Assembly (NCBI RefSeq): GCF_000516985.1
Contig: NW_006917092.1
Location: 3,178,619-3,242,618, forward strand
Length of the DNA: 64,000 bases
Origin: Pestalotiopsis fici W106-1
Taxonomy: Eukaryota; Ascomycota; Sordariomycetes; Amphisphaeriales; Sporocadaceae
Direction of reading: 5' to 3'
Shown here in pieces: positions 1-11,668 of this stretch. The notes under the pieces were generated by a model. That model had not been told where the DNA came from. It worked only from the letters and a program-made list of their open reading frames with translations, and did no database searches. The translations under genes and the position numbers were made by a program. The stretch's first letter is position 1, and every line of letters starts with the position of its first letter.

Positions 1-212
1 TAAGTGCCATTGTGATCAAGGGTTTACATATCACTGGCAACCTTGTCGGCTCTCTCAAAGAGTGCCTGGAAGCTGTGGATCTGGTAAGGCGAGGAGTGGT
101 CAAGCCGAAAATCTCGGTCCGTCCCTTTGCGGACCTGCCCACTGTATATGAAGAGCTTCTGAAAGGCGATGTTGCAGGCCGAATAGTGCTCAAAATTGCA
201 GGCAATGATTGA
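1..212 (+). CDS. Zinc-type alcohol dehydrogenase, C-terminal end (partial)
   Basis: This is the 3' end of a gene that enters from the left edge. About 70 residues are open from base 3 to a TGA ending at 212, with no internal start needed. The sequence resembles the last part of zinc-dependent (MDR) alcohol dehydrogenases. After the Rossmann fold comes a glycine-containing strand and the helix LKECLEAVDLVRRG, then the closing pattern F-x-x-L-P-x-x-Y-E-x-L-x-x-G-x-x-x-G-R-x-V-L seen in ADH1-like enzymes. Such enzymes interconvert alcohols and aldehydes with NAD(H). The catalytic zinc ligands and the cofactor motif lie outside the window, so substrate and subfamily cannot be set. The bases at 1-4 could be an intron acceptor (taag), but that is not decidable here. 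Confidence 0.7.
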   Translation, partial: SAIVIKGLHITGNLVGSLKECLEAVDLVRRGVVKPKISVRPFADLPTVYEELLKGDVAGRIVLKIAGND

Positions 213-1817
213 TGAAAAGGGATGAGCGTAAAATGCCATCAATAACACATTGGCCAGAATGGAGAAATCGAGGATTGTGAAGTAGATGTGCATCCGTAGA
301 TATTGACTCACAAGGCAATGTTATCATACTCCCACATGATCAAGAAGTTTCATATCGATTTTGATGTAGAAGCTCTTCTAGGGTTGGTAATATGATATCT
401 CGTGGACCCCTACCAGAGAGTTTCGATCAAATATGGTGACTGCGATACCGAACTTTGTTAACACACATTACTGCAACTGATACAATCTCTCAAATACACC
501 GGTGGGAAGAATGATATATATACATTTATTTATGTGCAGAATCCCACTGTCGCTAGCAAAACTCAACCCGGCAAAGCGAATGACCGTGGCCAGTAGAATG
601 GAATGAATGCGAAATCACCAATAATCCTTAGGCGGCCAATGCGGTCAGTTTGCTGACACGTCCTATGTACGAATCCGGGAGTATAAATCTCGGCATAATT
701 GCGGATCCTTGGGAGGTGACGGTCGTGGTTTGTGAAAGTTTTAAAGATATATATTAGTTCTTAACAGGTGCTCTGTGGGGTAAAGATGGATCCCACTATG
801 AATAGTTACATAGCATGTATACCTGTTAGGCAAGGAAAATGTAACGATCTGCCATGTAATCACTCAGCCTTACCTGGACGATGACCTGCCCGAACGACGA
901 CCGAGCAAATCTCGCGATCACAGCTACCCCGCATATCCTTAAATATTGCGACGTTTTGACCGTTCAAAGTCATGCAAGACATTGATTGTGTCTTTTTTCC
1001 AATCCCTTGTCTAGCAACCATTCGTTCGGTCAAAGCTTCTACAGAGTATTCTGCAGCACGCTCTTGTCTAGAACTCACTTGTCTAGAAGAACGATTGATC
1101 GAATGACCATCTTACCCAAGCTAGAAGTACCTTGCAGGTAGCAATCATCATTGTCAGATTGCTGCAGATACTTGACGATAGTAAGTGCTGTATCTTTACT
1201 GGACCTTGCCCATGTTATATCGTATGCAGCTAGAAATTCCGGCTGTCGTGTCCTGCAAGTGTAATGCACCTGTGGACTTTTACTGGCAAATTAGCGGATC
1301 ATTGGATCACCCCTGGCTAAAAGTAGGGGTCTAGCGGGGCCCAATGCCACGGGTGAGGTCTAGGACCTAAAAGCCAATATCCCAAGATACTTGCCTTGGA
1401 ATAAGTTGGCAGACAATGTAAAGATTGCTGTTGCTATTGATATGGAATGCAAATTTAAAAGCCGAAATGCCTAGAAATATTCTCCCATGACTCAGTACAT
1501 GGAACAAATCATTGCCTTCCAGCCCGGTTAACCATCAGCTTTGCACCACTGCCAACACTGCAGATGCCTTGTAGCTGGTCTCAGCGGGCAAGATGCTAAC
1601 CTAGGTAGCTAGGTCGAGAGACCCTTGCCCTGCACCAGTCTCTAGAAGCCTGCTTTACTCATCTTGCCCCGCACAAGTGCATTGAGATTCTGTGAGTGGT
1701 CATCTTCGTATGACCTAGGGACACTCATGCCATTCGAGTTTGCCGGCAACAGGCACGCTGATATACCCCGCTTCCATCTGAATGCATCGACGACATGACA
1801 TGTAAGCAAAGCTGATA
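213..1817. other. Intergenic region, no gene seen
   Basis: This stretch holds the 3' flank of the dehydrogenase and the upstream region of the CorA-like gene. It is AT-rich, with only short open frames that lack family resemblance or splice continuity. A CCTAGGTAGCTAGG-type palindromic motif lies near 1600-1613; related motifs recur elsewhere in the window. Confidence 0.6.
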
Positions 1818-4086
1818 ATGAATGACATTGATCCATCTTTTCCAATTACAACGCCGCTGAGATCTCAACCATATATTATAACACGTGTGCAAGCCCGAAA
1901 CCCTCTTTTCCCAAGGCATGGGAACTTGCTGCAACCCTCATCAAGGCGCCTTTTGCTTTTCTCGGCGGATATGATGTCCATGAAACCTTTGCAGGAAAGC
2001 CTCCACGCCCTGGATTCCATCAGAATCCGGCATTGGATGGCCCACACCAATCCGTCCAAGTTCTCTGCTGCGCAGACTGGGCGATCAGTAACGGATGACT
2101 TGAATGAGATCAGAGATGAGCGAGAAAAGATGCAACAGGAAAAGTTGAGCTGGATCCATATTCCCAGCAACGACATGGCTTTATGCGAGGTAAATACAGA
2201 CACTACATAATTGTTTCTCTATCCTACCATTAAGAAACAATTAAGTTAAATGCTGTAATCACAGGATGTTCTCAAGCGTATCTGCTGCGAAGCTCAATAC
2301 AAAGCACTGCTCAGCCATGATAAATGGCGCTCCCACGCACAACAAGAAGAAGAGCAAGGGGGACTGTATTGCGCGCCTTTTATGAGCGCAGCTGGGTTCC
2401 AACTTCGTTTCCGTAAGCTTATAGATGCGAGTTGAGTATGCTTGGCCCAGTCTGTCAATTGTCTGACGATGCGTACAGATGTAAAAGACAATCAATGGAC
2501 AGATCTACAAAAACACGATGTGGAGGGGAAGGTGATTAAGAACACAATACTATATGTAAGATTGTCCTTTTCTTGATTACCGCCGCGCATTTTTCTTCTT
2601 CAAAGTTCCGAATGCTAAAACTCGTTTGGAGATGCCTTACTTGCACTGGGGCGATGTCGATGATTCCAGACGCGACCTAGATGTGTCTCGAGGCCGTCCA
2701 GATGGCACACTACATCCCAGACGAACTCTTGATGAGGCGGACAATCCGTATCTTCCAGAGAAACAAATGACTGAGCGGAATAAGGATCAAGTTGTCACTC
2801 GATACTTGAGAAACAAGAAATCCTTCAAGTTGACACGCATAATGGTCGATCAGCTCTGGATCTGGATCCTCGACGACTGTACGTGTCCAAGGTCAATGTA
2901 CAAATTTGAACAGGCCACCAAGATGCGTTGGACATGCTAATTCTTCCCATCAATAGATACAATTGTCACTAGCTTTCCAGACACGCCTTGCGATTCCCAG
3001 CATTTTCACCAGAAGATCCCAAGCTGCCCACAGCACAATCTTGAGCACCTTGCCATATGGCAGGCTGAGCAAAGAGATGGCAACATAAATGCAAAGTCGC
3101 TGTCTTCTCACCTTCTGTACAGGTGTATTCGGATATTCTCTCCTCTCTCGTTGTACAGTAGTGCCGGACTGCGGTATTACAACTTCTTTCATTGGTCAAT
3201 CGTACAACAAGTATGTCGGCGTAATCTTGAGGCATGAATACATTTCGGAAGCTGACGTTTACCAGAGAGCCGAAGCTATGCAAATCTTTGAAGACTACGG
3301 CAGAAATTCGGACGATTCTCTCATCAAAGGAAAGTTCTTCTCGAATCGCGACTTCAAAGCCATTTGGTTGACGCGAGATATACGCGACGAGCTGAAGATG
3401 CTGTCGAATGTGATAACACTGCAGCAAGATGCTCTGGTCACGCTCGACCATAAATTCTGCAAGGAGGAACTCAAGTCCTCGGCCAGGCGATACGAAAGGC
3501 TCATAGAAGAGACGCAGGCCGTTGAGGAAATGGTAAGTATTCTCCGCAGTCACTTGGCAAGGTCCAACACTGACTTTGCTATCTCAGCTAGCCAAGGCCT
3601 TGGACATCAAGCAAGCTTTGATAGGTTTGCATCAGAACAAGATTAGTCTCAAGCAAAACGGTTTCGTCTTGACATTCACAATCGTGACGGTGATCTTTGT
3701 TCGTATTAACCACATTCTCCGGATTGGCCGTTGTGCATGCTTTGCGGCTAACACACTAATCGACAGCTACCGTTGGGCTTCATTAGTTCTATATTCGGCA
3801 TGAACGCGACAGAATGGAGTCCTGACTCATCTTGGAGCATAGGTCACATATTTGCGTACATGTGTAAGTATGTTTGAATCCGGCTATAGTTCGCTAGCTA
3901 CTGAAAATTGCATTAGGGCCCATCAGCTTGACGATAAGCTTTACAGTGGCATTATTGTCCTTGTATTCGGCAGCAAAATTGGAATCCTACACGTTCGAGC
4001 TTCCAACACTGAGATTTCGGGAACGAAATAAGAAAAAGACTTTCAGAGATGAAGAGCGCGGGTTTTCTCCAATGGCTCGAATATGA
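1818..4086 (+). CDS. CorA-like Mg2+ transporter family protein, nine exons
   Basis: Proposed exons: 1818-2189, 2265-2412, 2479-2555, 2632-2878, 2957-3210, 3266-3532, 3588-3698, 3767-3863 and 3917-4086. They close in frame and give 580 residues. The C-terminal third shows the CorA/ZntB hallmark: a hydrophobic helix (about 479-500) ending in the pore signature GMN (503-505), a short acidic and tryptophan-containing loop, then a second helix (about 525-542) and a charged tail. Upstream are the PYLHWG and VDQLWIWILDD motifs common in the large cytosolic domain of fungal CorA-like proteins, and a long predicted helical stretch before TM1. CorA proteins are pentameric magnesium channels; many of these long fungal paralogues have no tested cargo. 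The third intron uses a rare GAG acceptor (2629-2631), because the more usual AAG at 2603-2605 breaks the frame. The start at 1818 is the first ATG of the open exon; a further 5' exon is possible. Confidence 0.8.
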
Positions 4087-4268
4087 TTAGCGGGGTCTGC
4101 TCATTCATACTTGGATATCTGTCAATGGAGTTAGGTATTCAAGGTTTTGGCAATGGTTTTGGTGATGAAAGTAATGGGCGTTTCGACCAGGAGGTCCGGC
4201 ATGGCTTCTCTTTTATCCACGTCCCTCTCATTGGTCATTTGGAAGCAACAATACAAGCCTCACGTTTT

Positions 4269-7100
4269 TTAGATGTTGCGACCCTTCAGTCCCTCAAAAT
4301 CATGTAAGACACTGGATGTATCTTTGTTCCACTCCCCGCTCTCCAACAGCCATTCGCACTCTCGCCATCTTGCCTGAGTGACTCTGCGCCGAGCTTCACC
4401 GCGTATCCTCGCACGAATGCTCTTTGAGATTCCCTGAGCGGGATAAGTCACCAAGCCCGTGACGGCGGAACTGGTCTTGGTTACGAGCCCTACGGAGCCC
4501 TGGCTCAAGCCCTTTATGGCGCCAATAGCCCCCTCCTTGCGCTTGGCTTCGTACGTTCGCATGAAAACTCCCTTTATCGCCCCGGTGATGCCCCCAACGA
4601 ACGAGCGCCCGGCCACGGACACGCCACTGCGCAGGTCGTGAATGTGTTCGTGCTTCTCAACCTCTTCGCCCCAGAGCTGGGGAACGGCACGCATGCCTTC
4701 AGTAGCAGCAAGTGGAATGTCCACAAATACACCCCGCGTGGCTCGAGCTACTGCATTGCCCATACTGTGTGCCGAAGCCGATGCCGCGGCGCTCGCTTTG
4801 GAATGTGAGTTTGAAGATTTCAAGGATGACTGTGACGTGGTTTCCAACGATGTTTTGGATGCCGATTTCAAAGACTGCTCCGGTAATGCTTCCAAGCGAT
4901 TCGAACTTTTCTTTGCAAGAGACTTTTCAGTAGACATCAATATCGTGTCCGTGTCCACTAATGGGAGCATGGCAGCGCCGCTGGGAATGGCTACGGTGCC
5001 CTTGGTGGTTGCATCACTTGGACCATCGACCTCGGGTTCTGACCGCTCACGACGGTATTCTTGTATCGGTCTGCGTACCATGTCAACCGTCGCATCAGCA
5101 ACGCCTGCAACTGTCGAGAGGGAAGCGGCAGAAACAGCCGTGAACGGATCCCATCGGTGGTTTTCAATATCGATATTCCCCGTCTTGTGTCTTTATAACG
5201 GCCAATTAGCACGAAAAAGTAGGTTGCATCTTGGCTAGGAAATCTTACAGTCTCAAGTCCTTGAGGTCCACACCATGTTGACGAAGAACCAATGCAACCC
5301 CACGACACATCTTGACCTGCTTCCTCCCCCTTCCGTACGACCAGACTGCTGTCTCTTCGGGGAAAAAGTCGCATTGCAGCAATTCCTTTGGTAGGCTGCG
5401 ATGGAAAGAGTCGACTGCGTTTTGAACGCCGTCTTCGGCAGCTATCTTGCATGCGAGCACCGAAGCGGCTTCCCGGGTCGTGGGCAAAAGGCAAAATTCG
5501 ATTGCTTGAGCTAACCGCTGAGATGTCAGGGACTCATATGGAAGTGGAGGAGGTCCAGCGCCTGCCGCATTAACCACGGTTCCCCAAAATGGTTGACTAT
5601 AATCCGTGATTAGCATCAGCTGGGTGGAAACGCGCTAGACGGAAACTCACTCGCCAAAGAAGGGCACGATAGCCGTTGGACATCCATATCTTAACCCGCA
5701 CGCTGTAGTTCCAGCACCTCCATGGTGTACAACAGCGGCAACTTGTTGGAATAACCACTCGTGCGGACAGTCGCCAACAAAGAACAAGTCGTCTGATTCG
5801 TCAGCAGTCAGATTGCTCCAGCCTCTGGAGATTACGGCGCGAACTCCGGCAGCTTTGACCGCGCTCAAAACCATTGACATCAATCCCTCGGCATCTCCAA
5901 CAACGATGCTACCAAAGCCAATGTAGATGGGGCGTGGTCCTGAGCTCAGGAATCGTGCGAGGTCGTCTGGAGGAGTGTAAGATGGAGGGTCGCGAAAGAA
6001 GAAGCCGCACACATCTTGAGAATTATCAGTCACTGATCGCTTTAAGGAAGATTAGAGAGAACCAACCGATATGCTCGCCCCAGTCGGATGGTTTGGCCAC
6101 AAGTGATGGAGACCAACAATATGTGAAAGGAACCTTTAGCGATTCCACTAGATGAGGCCCTTCGGTCGATGGGACGGCCTCGAGGTCCAACGTCTCGACT
6201 CGCCAATGATTGACAATGTCTCCTAGTCTGAGTTTTAGTTAGTATGACTGACCGTTTCAGCTACATATAGACATAAGACATGAATACTAACCCTTGCCAG
6301 GTCAAGAAGTTCACCACTGAATAGGACACGAGGTTGGTTGAAGTGGACGACTTGCTTTCCTTTCTTTTCCCTTTGGAGTCAAGCGTCAATCCAGCCAGAG
6401 GTTGTGCGAATGCGCCCGTACTGCTCCAAGGCATTGTGAAAACCAGGTGACAAGGTATTCCCAAAGCTTCAGCACAGTGTACGTGGGCAAAGCTGGGCGG
6501 GTTGGCAATGATGGCGTCGGCGACAAAGGGAACGCCCGTTTCTTGATCCTCTGCCAGGCAAGACTCCCAGAAACCCTTGAGCATCTCCTCGTACATGTGG
6601 CGCTTGCGCGCAATGGCGCCAGCGCGGAGGGTCGCGAGGTCGGGGACAAGTCTGGGCGACGACACCATGTAGGCCATGAGTTCCGCCGGGTCACCGCCAA
6701 CGGGGTGGAAGCCCAGACCCGAGGAGGTGACGAATTGTTGAAAGACATTGTGTGTTGCTATGCGTACTCGGTGTCCGTGTTTCTGGAGGGCGAGGCCCAG
6801 TGCGATGAATGGCTGCACATCTCCACGGCTGCCCACGACTTGGATCACGATGTTAAGTCGATTCGGAAAGGCTTCTGAGGTTAATCTTTGGTGTCCGTTG
6901 GGCGGGAAGGCTGGTGAGCTCGTGTGAGAATTGCTATGACAATACTCTGTGTTGGTTTCGATAGGTGTATAGGGTGGCGCCGGGATTCTTTCGGCAAACT
7001 TGCTTGTGTTCCCTGCTGATTCGGGGTTTTCTGGTAGTTGCTCGAGATCACTGTCGTGATTATGTTGTGGAGTTTGCTCGACAGCCTTGCCTTTGTTCAT
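4269..7100 (-). CDS. Sterol 3-beta-glucosyltransferase-like UDP-glycosyltransferase
   Basis: The exons on the minus strand are 7100-6292, 6227-6067, 6032-5651, 5596-5249 and 5190-4269, giving 873 residues with all phases matching. Residues 82-220 form a glycosyltransferase 28 N-terminal domain with the glycine-rich GSRGDVQPFIALG loop (90-102). The C-terminal UDP-sugar site is canonical: HHGGAGTT near residue 425, then PFFGDQPFWG split by the exon 3/4 junction near 450. These motifs match fungal UDP-glucose:sterol glucosyltransferases, which make steryl glucosides at membranes. There is no PH or GRAM domain before the catalytic part, unlike the long yeast Atg26 form. After the enzyme domain comes a tail of about 300 residues. 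It is first serine-rich, then a glycine- and alanine-rich amphipathic segment (FVGGITGAIKGVF and GAIGAIKGLSQG) that resembles the C-terminal lipid-associated region of VPS13/ATG2 proteins; this likeness is inference. The gene converges on the CorA-like gene, 182 bases apart. Confidence 0.88.
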
Positions 7101-8180
7101 TTCACTTGAGGTCTACCTTTCTGTGAGTATTGAACTAACACGGCGGATGGTTTCAACGGACGGGACAGATACAATATTCTTCTGGTACTCAGGACGAAAT
7201 GCCACATGTAAAAAATGGCCGGGTCTCGTACAGGGATCGTGGAAGTTAGAAAACCTTATGGATCGTGACGTAGCGCAGCGCCGAAAAATTTGCAAGATTC
7301 GAGAGCGACATGATACATCTTAAGACGTTCCCGACACGAATCATGCAGAGATGGCCCCGTGTTTACGGCGAAACCCCTAGATGGGTAATGATAATGAAGC
7401 AATTCGTGTTTATTCAGGTACCAGCGGCTGTGTATGAGACTTTGACAGACTTGCTTACACTAGGTTCGAACTATCTTTTTATCGCATTCATATGCGAAAA
7501 TACTGGCCAATTATGATGAGGGTAACTGTTTTTAGTGTCTAAACAGAGTGTCCGTGGAGTGTCTTAGTAGGGACTAGGCATCTCCGGTCCACGCTACGCC
7601 TCGGAAAGTGATTTATCGCACCTGAATGCGAAAATATTGCCCAATAGCAGTGGGATATTTCAGGACTCGAGAGCCCGACTCGGCAGTTTGGTACTCGTTG
7701 CTCCACCTGGAAACCTCTAGATAATGGCCCCGTAATGTTAAAAACCATTCATGTCAACACCAAAAACGAAGTCATAGCTCGTGCTAGTTCTATCAAAAGT
7801 TCCATGATTGACATAGGTGTTCATGAAATACTTGTGATTTAGCTGATGCCTAAATCATGCGGAAATTTCCGATAATTCCTTGATCGAGCAGCTGTCAGAG
7901 CTGCGCACAGCAAAATTTCGATCGAATATTACTGGCACACAACGGTCGACGATTCTACAAGTCTGGAGCCAGCAGCGACCGTGGTCATTTCCTTCAAGTA
8001 TCTCGAATCAACTCAAACAGAAGAAAGGACACGACATTCCCCTGAAACTGATGAATGTGAGTTCATTGCCAGTATTCCAGCTCCGAATCACTGATCTCAA
8101 AACTTACCTAAGAACCAGACGTACCTTGTTGAATTATACCACCCGACGACCCTGATCGAGCCGACCGTTCCCCAGTAATA
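7101..8180. other. Divergent intergenic region between glycosyltransferase and membrane-protein genes
   Basis: About 1.1 kb separates two divergent starts, so it should carry both promoters. Short open frames inside (for example near 7880-8155) show no family resemblance. No clear TATA element was found. Confidence 0.5.
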
Positions 8181-8681
8181 ATGGATAAATATTGGAATCT
8201 AAATGGAGGCCACGGCCTGATTGTGCGCACCGCCTTCCGGACCGGACAATTCGTCTTCGCAATTGTGGCCGCTGGTCTCTACGGCGCCGACCTGGCGTAT
8301 TTCTCCCGCACAAATACAAAGGCAGATGGCACATGGATATTTGCGGAAGTTCTCGTCGTTTTCTCCGTTGTCCTATGCGCGGCTCATTGCATATTCACCA
8401 TAAAACACCTAATGTGGTCTTTGTTGGACAGTTTCCTGGCTCTCATGTGGATGGTGGTGGCCATACTCGCTGGGCAGGCAGCCTTTGGGGATGGGCTCGT
8501 CTCGGGTGTCAGTGCAAAGAACACTCACGCCATGGCTTTGCTTTGGATCGACCTGATCAATATGGTGCTATGGTTGGCCACTCTAGTGGAAGCATCGCTA
8601 CTCTGCTGCACCGCACGTACAGTTAGGAGGAAATTGGAGAATCTGGAAATGGATACATCAGAAGAGTCCAGGTCTGCCTAA
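8181..8681 (+). CDS. Small four-helix membrane protein, MARVEL-like
   Basis: This single open frame encodes 166 residues from ATG at 8181. Four hydrophobic segments are visible: about 18-38 (FVFAIVAAGLYGADLAYF), 52-72 (IFAEVLVVFSVVLCAAHCIF), 78-98 (LMWSLLDSFLALMWMVVAIL) and 117-140 (MALLWIDLINMVLWLATLVEA). A charged cytosolic tail rich in R, K, E and S ends the protein. Length, spacing of the segments and the R-x-G-Q-F start of helix 1 fit fungal MARVEL-domain proteins, which sit in plasma membrane or vesicle membranes and have mostly unknown roles. No intron is needed. It is read divergently from the glycosyltransferase upstream. The MARVEL assignment rests on topology and weak motif likeness. 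Confidence 0.7.
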   Translation: MDKYWNLNGGHGLIVRTAFRTGQFVFAIVAAGLYGADLAYFSRTNTKADGTWIFAEVLVVFSVVLCAAHCIFTIKHLMWSLLDSFLALMWMVVAILAGQAAFGDGLVSGVSAKNTHAMALLWIDLINMVLWLATLVEASLLCCTARTVRRKLENLEMDTSEESRSA

Positions 8682-9479
8682 CCATGTAGACCATCCCAAC
8701 GGATTTCGTTTAGCCAGCAAGGCTTTCCCTCTGAACCCGTGGCATGATATTGGCATCAAACATCATGTTGAAGCCATCGTATATCAGTGCGATTCCGCCG
8801 ATGATCGCAAGCGAGGGAGTGTATACCAAGGATAATATCGCGTCACAAGATACTTAGGTTCTCACATTGACAAACGTTTTATGCCATTCCCTGCGTCGTC
8901 TCCACAAATCGCTGAGGCGGTGACAATGCCAGATCTTTCGACTAATCGAGAAAGCTTGTGTATTTCCAGTTCATGTTTGTCGTATTGATGACCTCTTCAT
9001 CACCTTAGTATATAGGGGTTTCAAATTTACAGCTTGGCTACTATAATATAGACCCTCAATCATACTCAGTCATGTCCCAGTTTTCGTATTTGGTGCGAAA
9101 AAGCGAACCAAAGAATGATAATGGCAGTGAGGCGACATAATGGTGGGGACTAATTTGCCGAATTCATCTGGCTCCTGTAACATGTCGTTTCCCACACCCT
9201 GTCACGTCCTTTTCTCGTTCACTTTACTATTGTGTCATCCATGTTTTTCGCATCCCTATGGCTGTTTTTTTATGTGTAGCTGCATTCGGAATCGAGCTCC
9301 ATGGAGAGCAAATGTTGGGGGCGACAATCATTTGCGAGCAATGCTCCCCAAACACCTTGAAAATATGTCTCCACAGTGGACATTGACAGTTCAAAGCTAG
9401 CTGCACTACCGGAATACTTTCGTCGATTGCAAGCCAGGTCAAGCCTTCTTAATGTACCTAGGGTAGTAGTATATATGTA
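8682..9479. other. Intergenic region upstream of the rhamnosidase gene
   Basis: No gene is seen. It should hold the terminator of the membrane-protein gene and the promoter of the rhamnosidase gene. A GTACCTAGGGTAG motif lies near 9455-9467. Confidence 0.5.
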
Positions 9480-9486
9480 TATAAAA
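9480..9486 (+). promoter_or_regulatory. TATA box of the rhamnosidase gene
   Basis: TATAAAA lies 54 bases before the ATG at 9541, after a run of TA steps. The position fits a core promoter with a short leader. Confidence 0.5.
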
Positions 9487-9540
9487 TCCCGCTGGTGCTT
9501 GACATGTCTTGTGCTGTAACCTCAGAGCACAGCCGTAATT

Positions 9541-11668
9541 ATGAAGCTCCTGGTGGCCTTTTTTCACACGCAATGGCTTCTGCTTGCAACTGCTGCGGCA
9601 GGAGTTCCCTTCCATGAATATGTGTTAGCTCCCACTGCACGAGTCGTCAGCCCAGTGTCACTTTACCAGACCGGCGGCAATGTTGAGAATGCTGCCGCGC
9701 TCATTACAGCCAACACAACTGAAGCCGAGTGTAACCAGTCGACAACGTTTACAGGAAATGGTTCGTATGTTACATTTGACTTTGGGAAAAATATTGCTGG
9801 AAGAGTCAGCTTCCAGGTGGATGCCGTGTCGGGATCGAGCGATTCGATAGGCTTCACATTCAGCGAGTCTTCAATGTACATTAGTGCCGAGCACTGTGAT
9901 GCTGTCACTGACGGCATCTTTGACCTACCACAATGGTTCAACGACACCGTGCCAGGACACTACGAAGCCGGTCACGATTTCCAGCGGGGAGCTTTTCGAT
10001 ACCTCACAATCGTTCATAACACGACTGGCACTATGCGTCTCTCGAACGTAACAGTTTACTGGACTACATCTCCAGAGATGCAGGACCCGGCAGCGTATAC
10101 TGGCTATTTCCACAGCGATAGTGAGAAGCTGAATCGAGTATGGTATGCAGGGGCCTATACCAATCAGATTTGTTCAGCGGATCCCACTAGGGGGGTTGCC
10201 TTGGGCGCGCCCGTGGCTGGCTGGTATTATAACTATACAATCTCGAGTAAGGATGATTATCCAGTTTTTCCCCCTCTTATGCGGTTCTAATGAACCCAGA
10301 TGGAACCAGCGTTCTGCTCGACGGAGGGAAGAGAGATCGTGTCGTATGGCCGGGCGATATTGCCATCTCTGGACCTTCCATCTTTGTATCGACCAATAGT
10401 CTCGAGCCTGTTCGTAACGCACTAGACTCTCTCTTCCTGTACCAGGAGATGGATGGTCGATTACCTGCAGCGGGCTATCCATTGGCACAACTTTTTGCGT
10501 GGAGTTTTACTTACCACTGTCATACATTGAACGATGCCTATGATTACTTCATGTTCACTGGCGACACACTGTACCTTGCAAGCTTGTGGGACCAGTACAC
10601 ATTGGGAATCCATTACCTTCTGCAGTTTGTCGACTCATCGGGCCTCGCCAATGTGACCAGTACTTCGGATTGGGGTCGCAGTGGCATGTCTGGTCATAAC
10701 ATTGAGGTAAACAATCCATCTGTAACATTTATTGGCACGCATGTATCTGCTAATCAACGAACAAGGCAAACTCTATCCTATGTTATACACTCAGGAATGC
10801 CGTGAAGTTGGCCACAATAATGAACGATACCCGCGAGACCAGTAACTGGGAAGCCCTCGCAGTGGGAATCTCCACAGCGGCAAACGTGGTCCTCTGGGAC
10901 GACTCTGTATCCTTGTACCGCGATAACGACACTATCGCAAACGGCTCTTCCGCTCCATCGTACCCACAAGATGGAAATGCATGGGCCGTTATCGCCGGCA
11001 TTGCAACCGGTACTCGGGCCGTGGCTGTAAGCGATGCTCTAAAGGCACGATGGGTTCGTCCGTATGGCGCACCGGCAGTCGAGGCTGGGCAGACCATTTC
11101 TCCATTCACCACTGGATTCGAGCTTCAGGCGCACTACTTGGCGGGCCACTCGGACTACGCTGTAGACCTTATGGAGTTCATGTGGGCAGACTACATGCTG
11201 GATGATCCCCGAATGACAAACAGCACTTTTATCGAGGGGTTTGCGACCGACGGCACTCCCCTCTACCCCGTCTACGACTACGACCCTCGCGTCAGCCACG
11301 CTCATGGCTGGTCTACGGCTCCAACGTCGATGCTGACTTTCTATGCTGGAGGTCTCACAATGACTTCAGCAGCTGGCCAGACTTGGAAGGTTGCCCCTGC
11401 ACTAGGAGGACTTCAGACTGTTCAAACGAGGTACGAGACTCCACTCGGGGCCTTTGTGACTGATTGGACAAACAATACACGTGGTCTGTCAGGGATATTC
11501 ATCACTCCGAACTCAACCACAGGCGAAATAAATATTCCGCTGGCTAGTGGCGCACGAAAATTGGTTCTCGAGGGACCGGGCGGATCTGACGAGGTTGATC
11601 TCAACGGTCTATCTGTTGCAATTGTCACAGGCCTTCAAGGCGGCAAATATTCAATCACCATCACATAG
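9541..11668 (+). CDS. Secreted alpha-L-rhamnosidase-like six-hairpin glycosidase (GH78 type)
   Basis: Exons 9541-10246, 10300-10706 and 10766-11668 join in frame and give 671 residues. A signal peptide covers about residues 1-21, ending in ATAAAG before VPF. A beta-sandwich domain (about 60-190) contains SYVTFDFGKNIAGRVSF, typical of the region before the catalytic barrel in these enzymes. The (alpha/alpha)6 domain follows, with the junction-spanning NGTSVLLDGGKRDRVVWPGD motif that holds conserved acidic residues, then QEMDGRLPAAGYP, NDAYDYFMFTGD, GHNIEAN and DGNAWAVIAGIAT. A C-terminal beta domain ends with the strand GKYSITIT. Such enzymes remove terminal alpha-L-rhamnose from rhamnogalacturonan, hesperidin-like glycosides or other glycans; the linkage cannot be told from the sequence. 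Numerous N-x-S/T sites fit secretion. Its place near a rhamnogalacturonase and a sugar porter supports a role in pectin breakdown. Confidence 0.86.

Noticed and set aside
4642..5238. 198-codon plus-strand frame
   Set aside because: Antisense to the last exon of the glycosyltransferase.
7440..7475. GGTTCGAA sequence resembling a tRNA B box
   Set aside because: No matching acceptor stem, anticodon arm or A box upstream.
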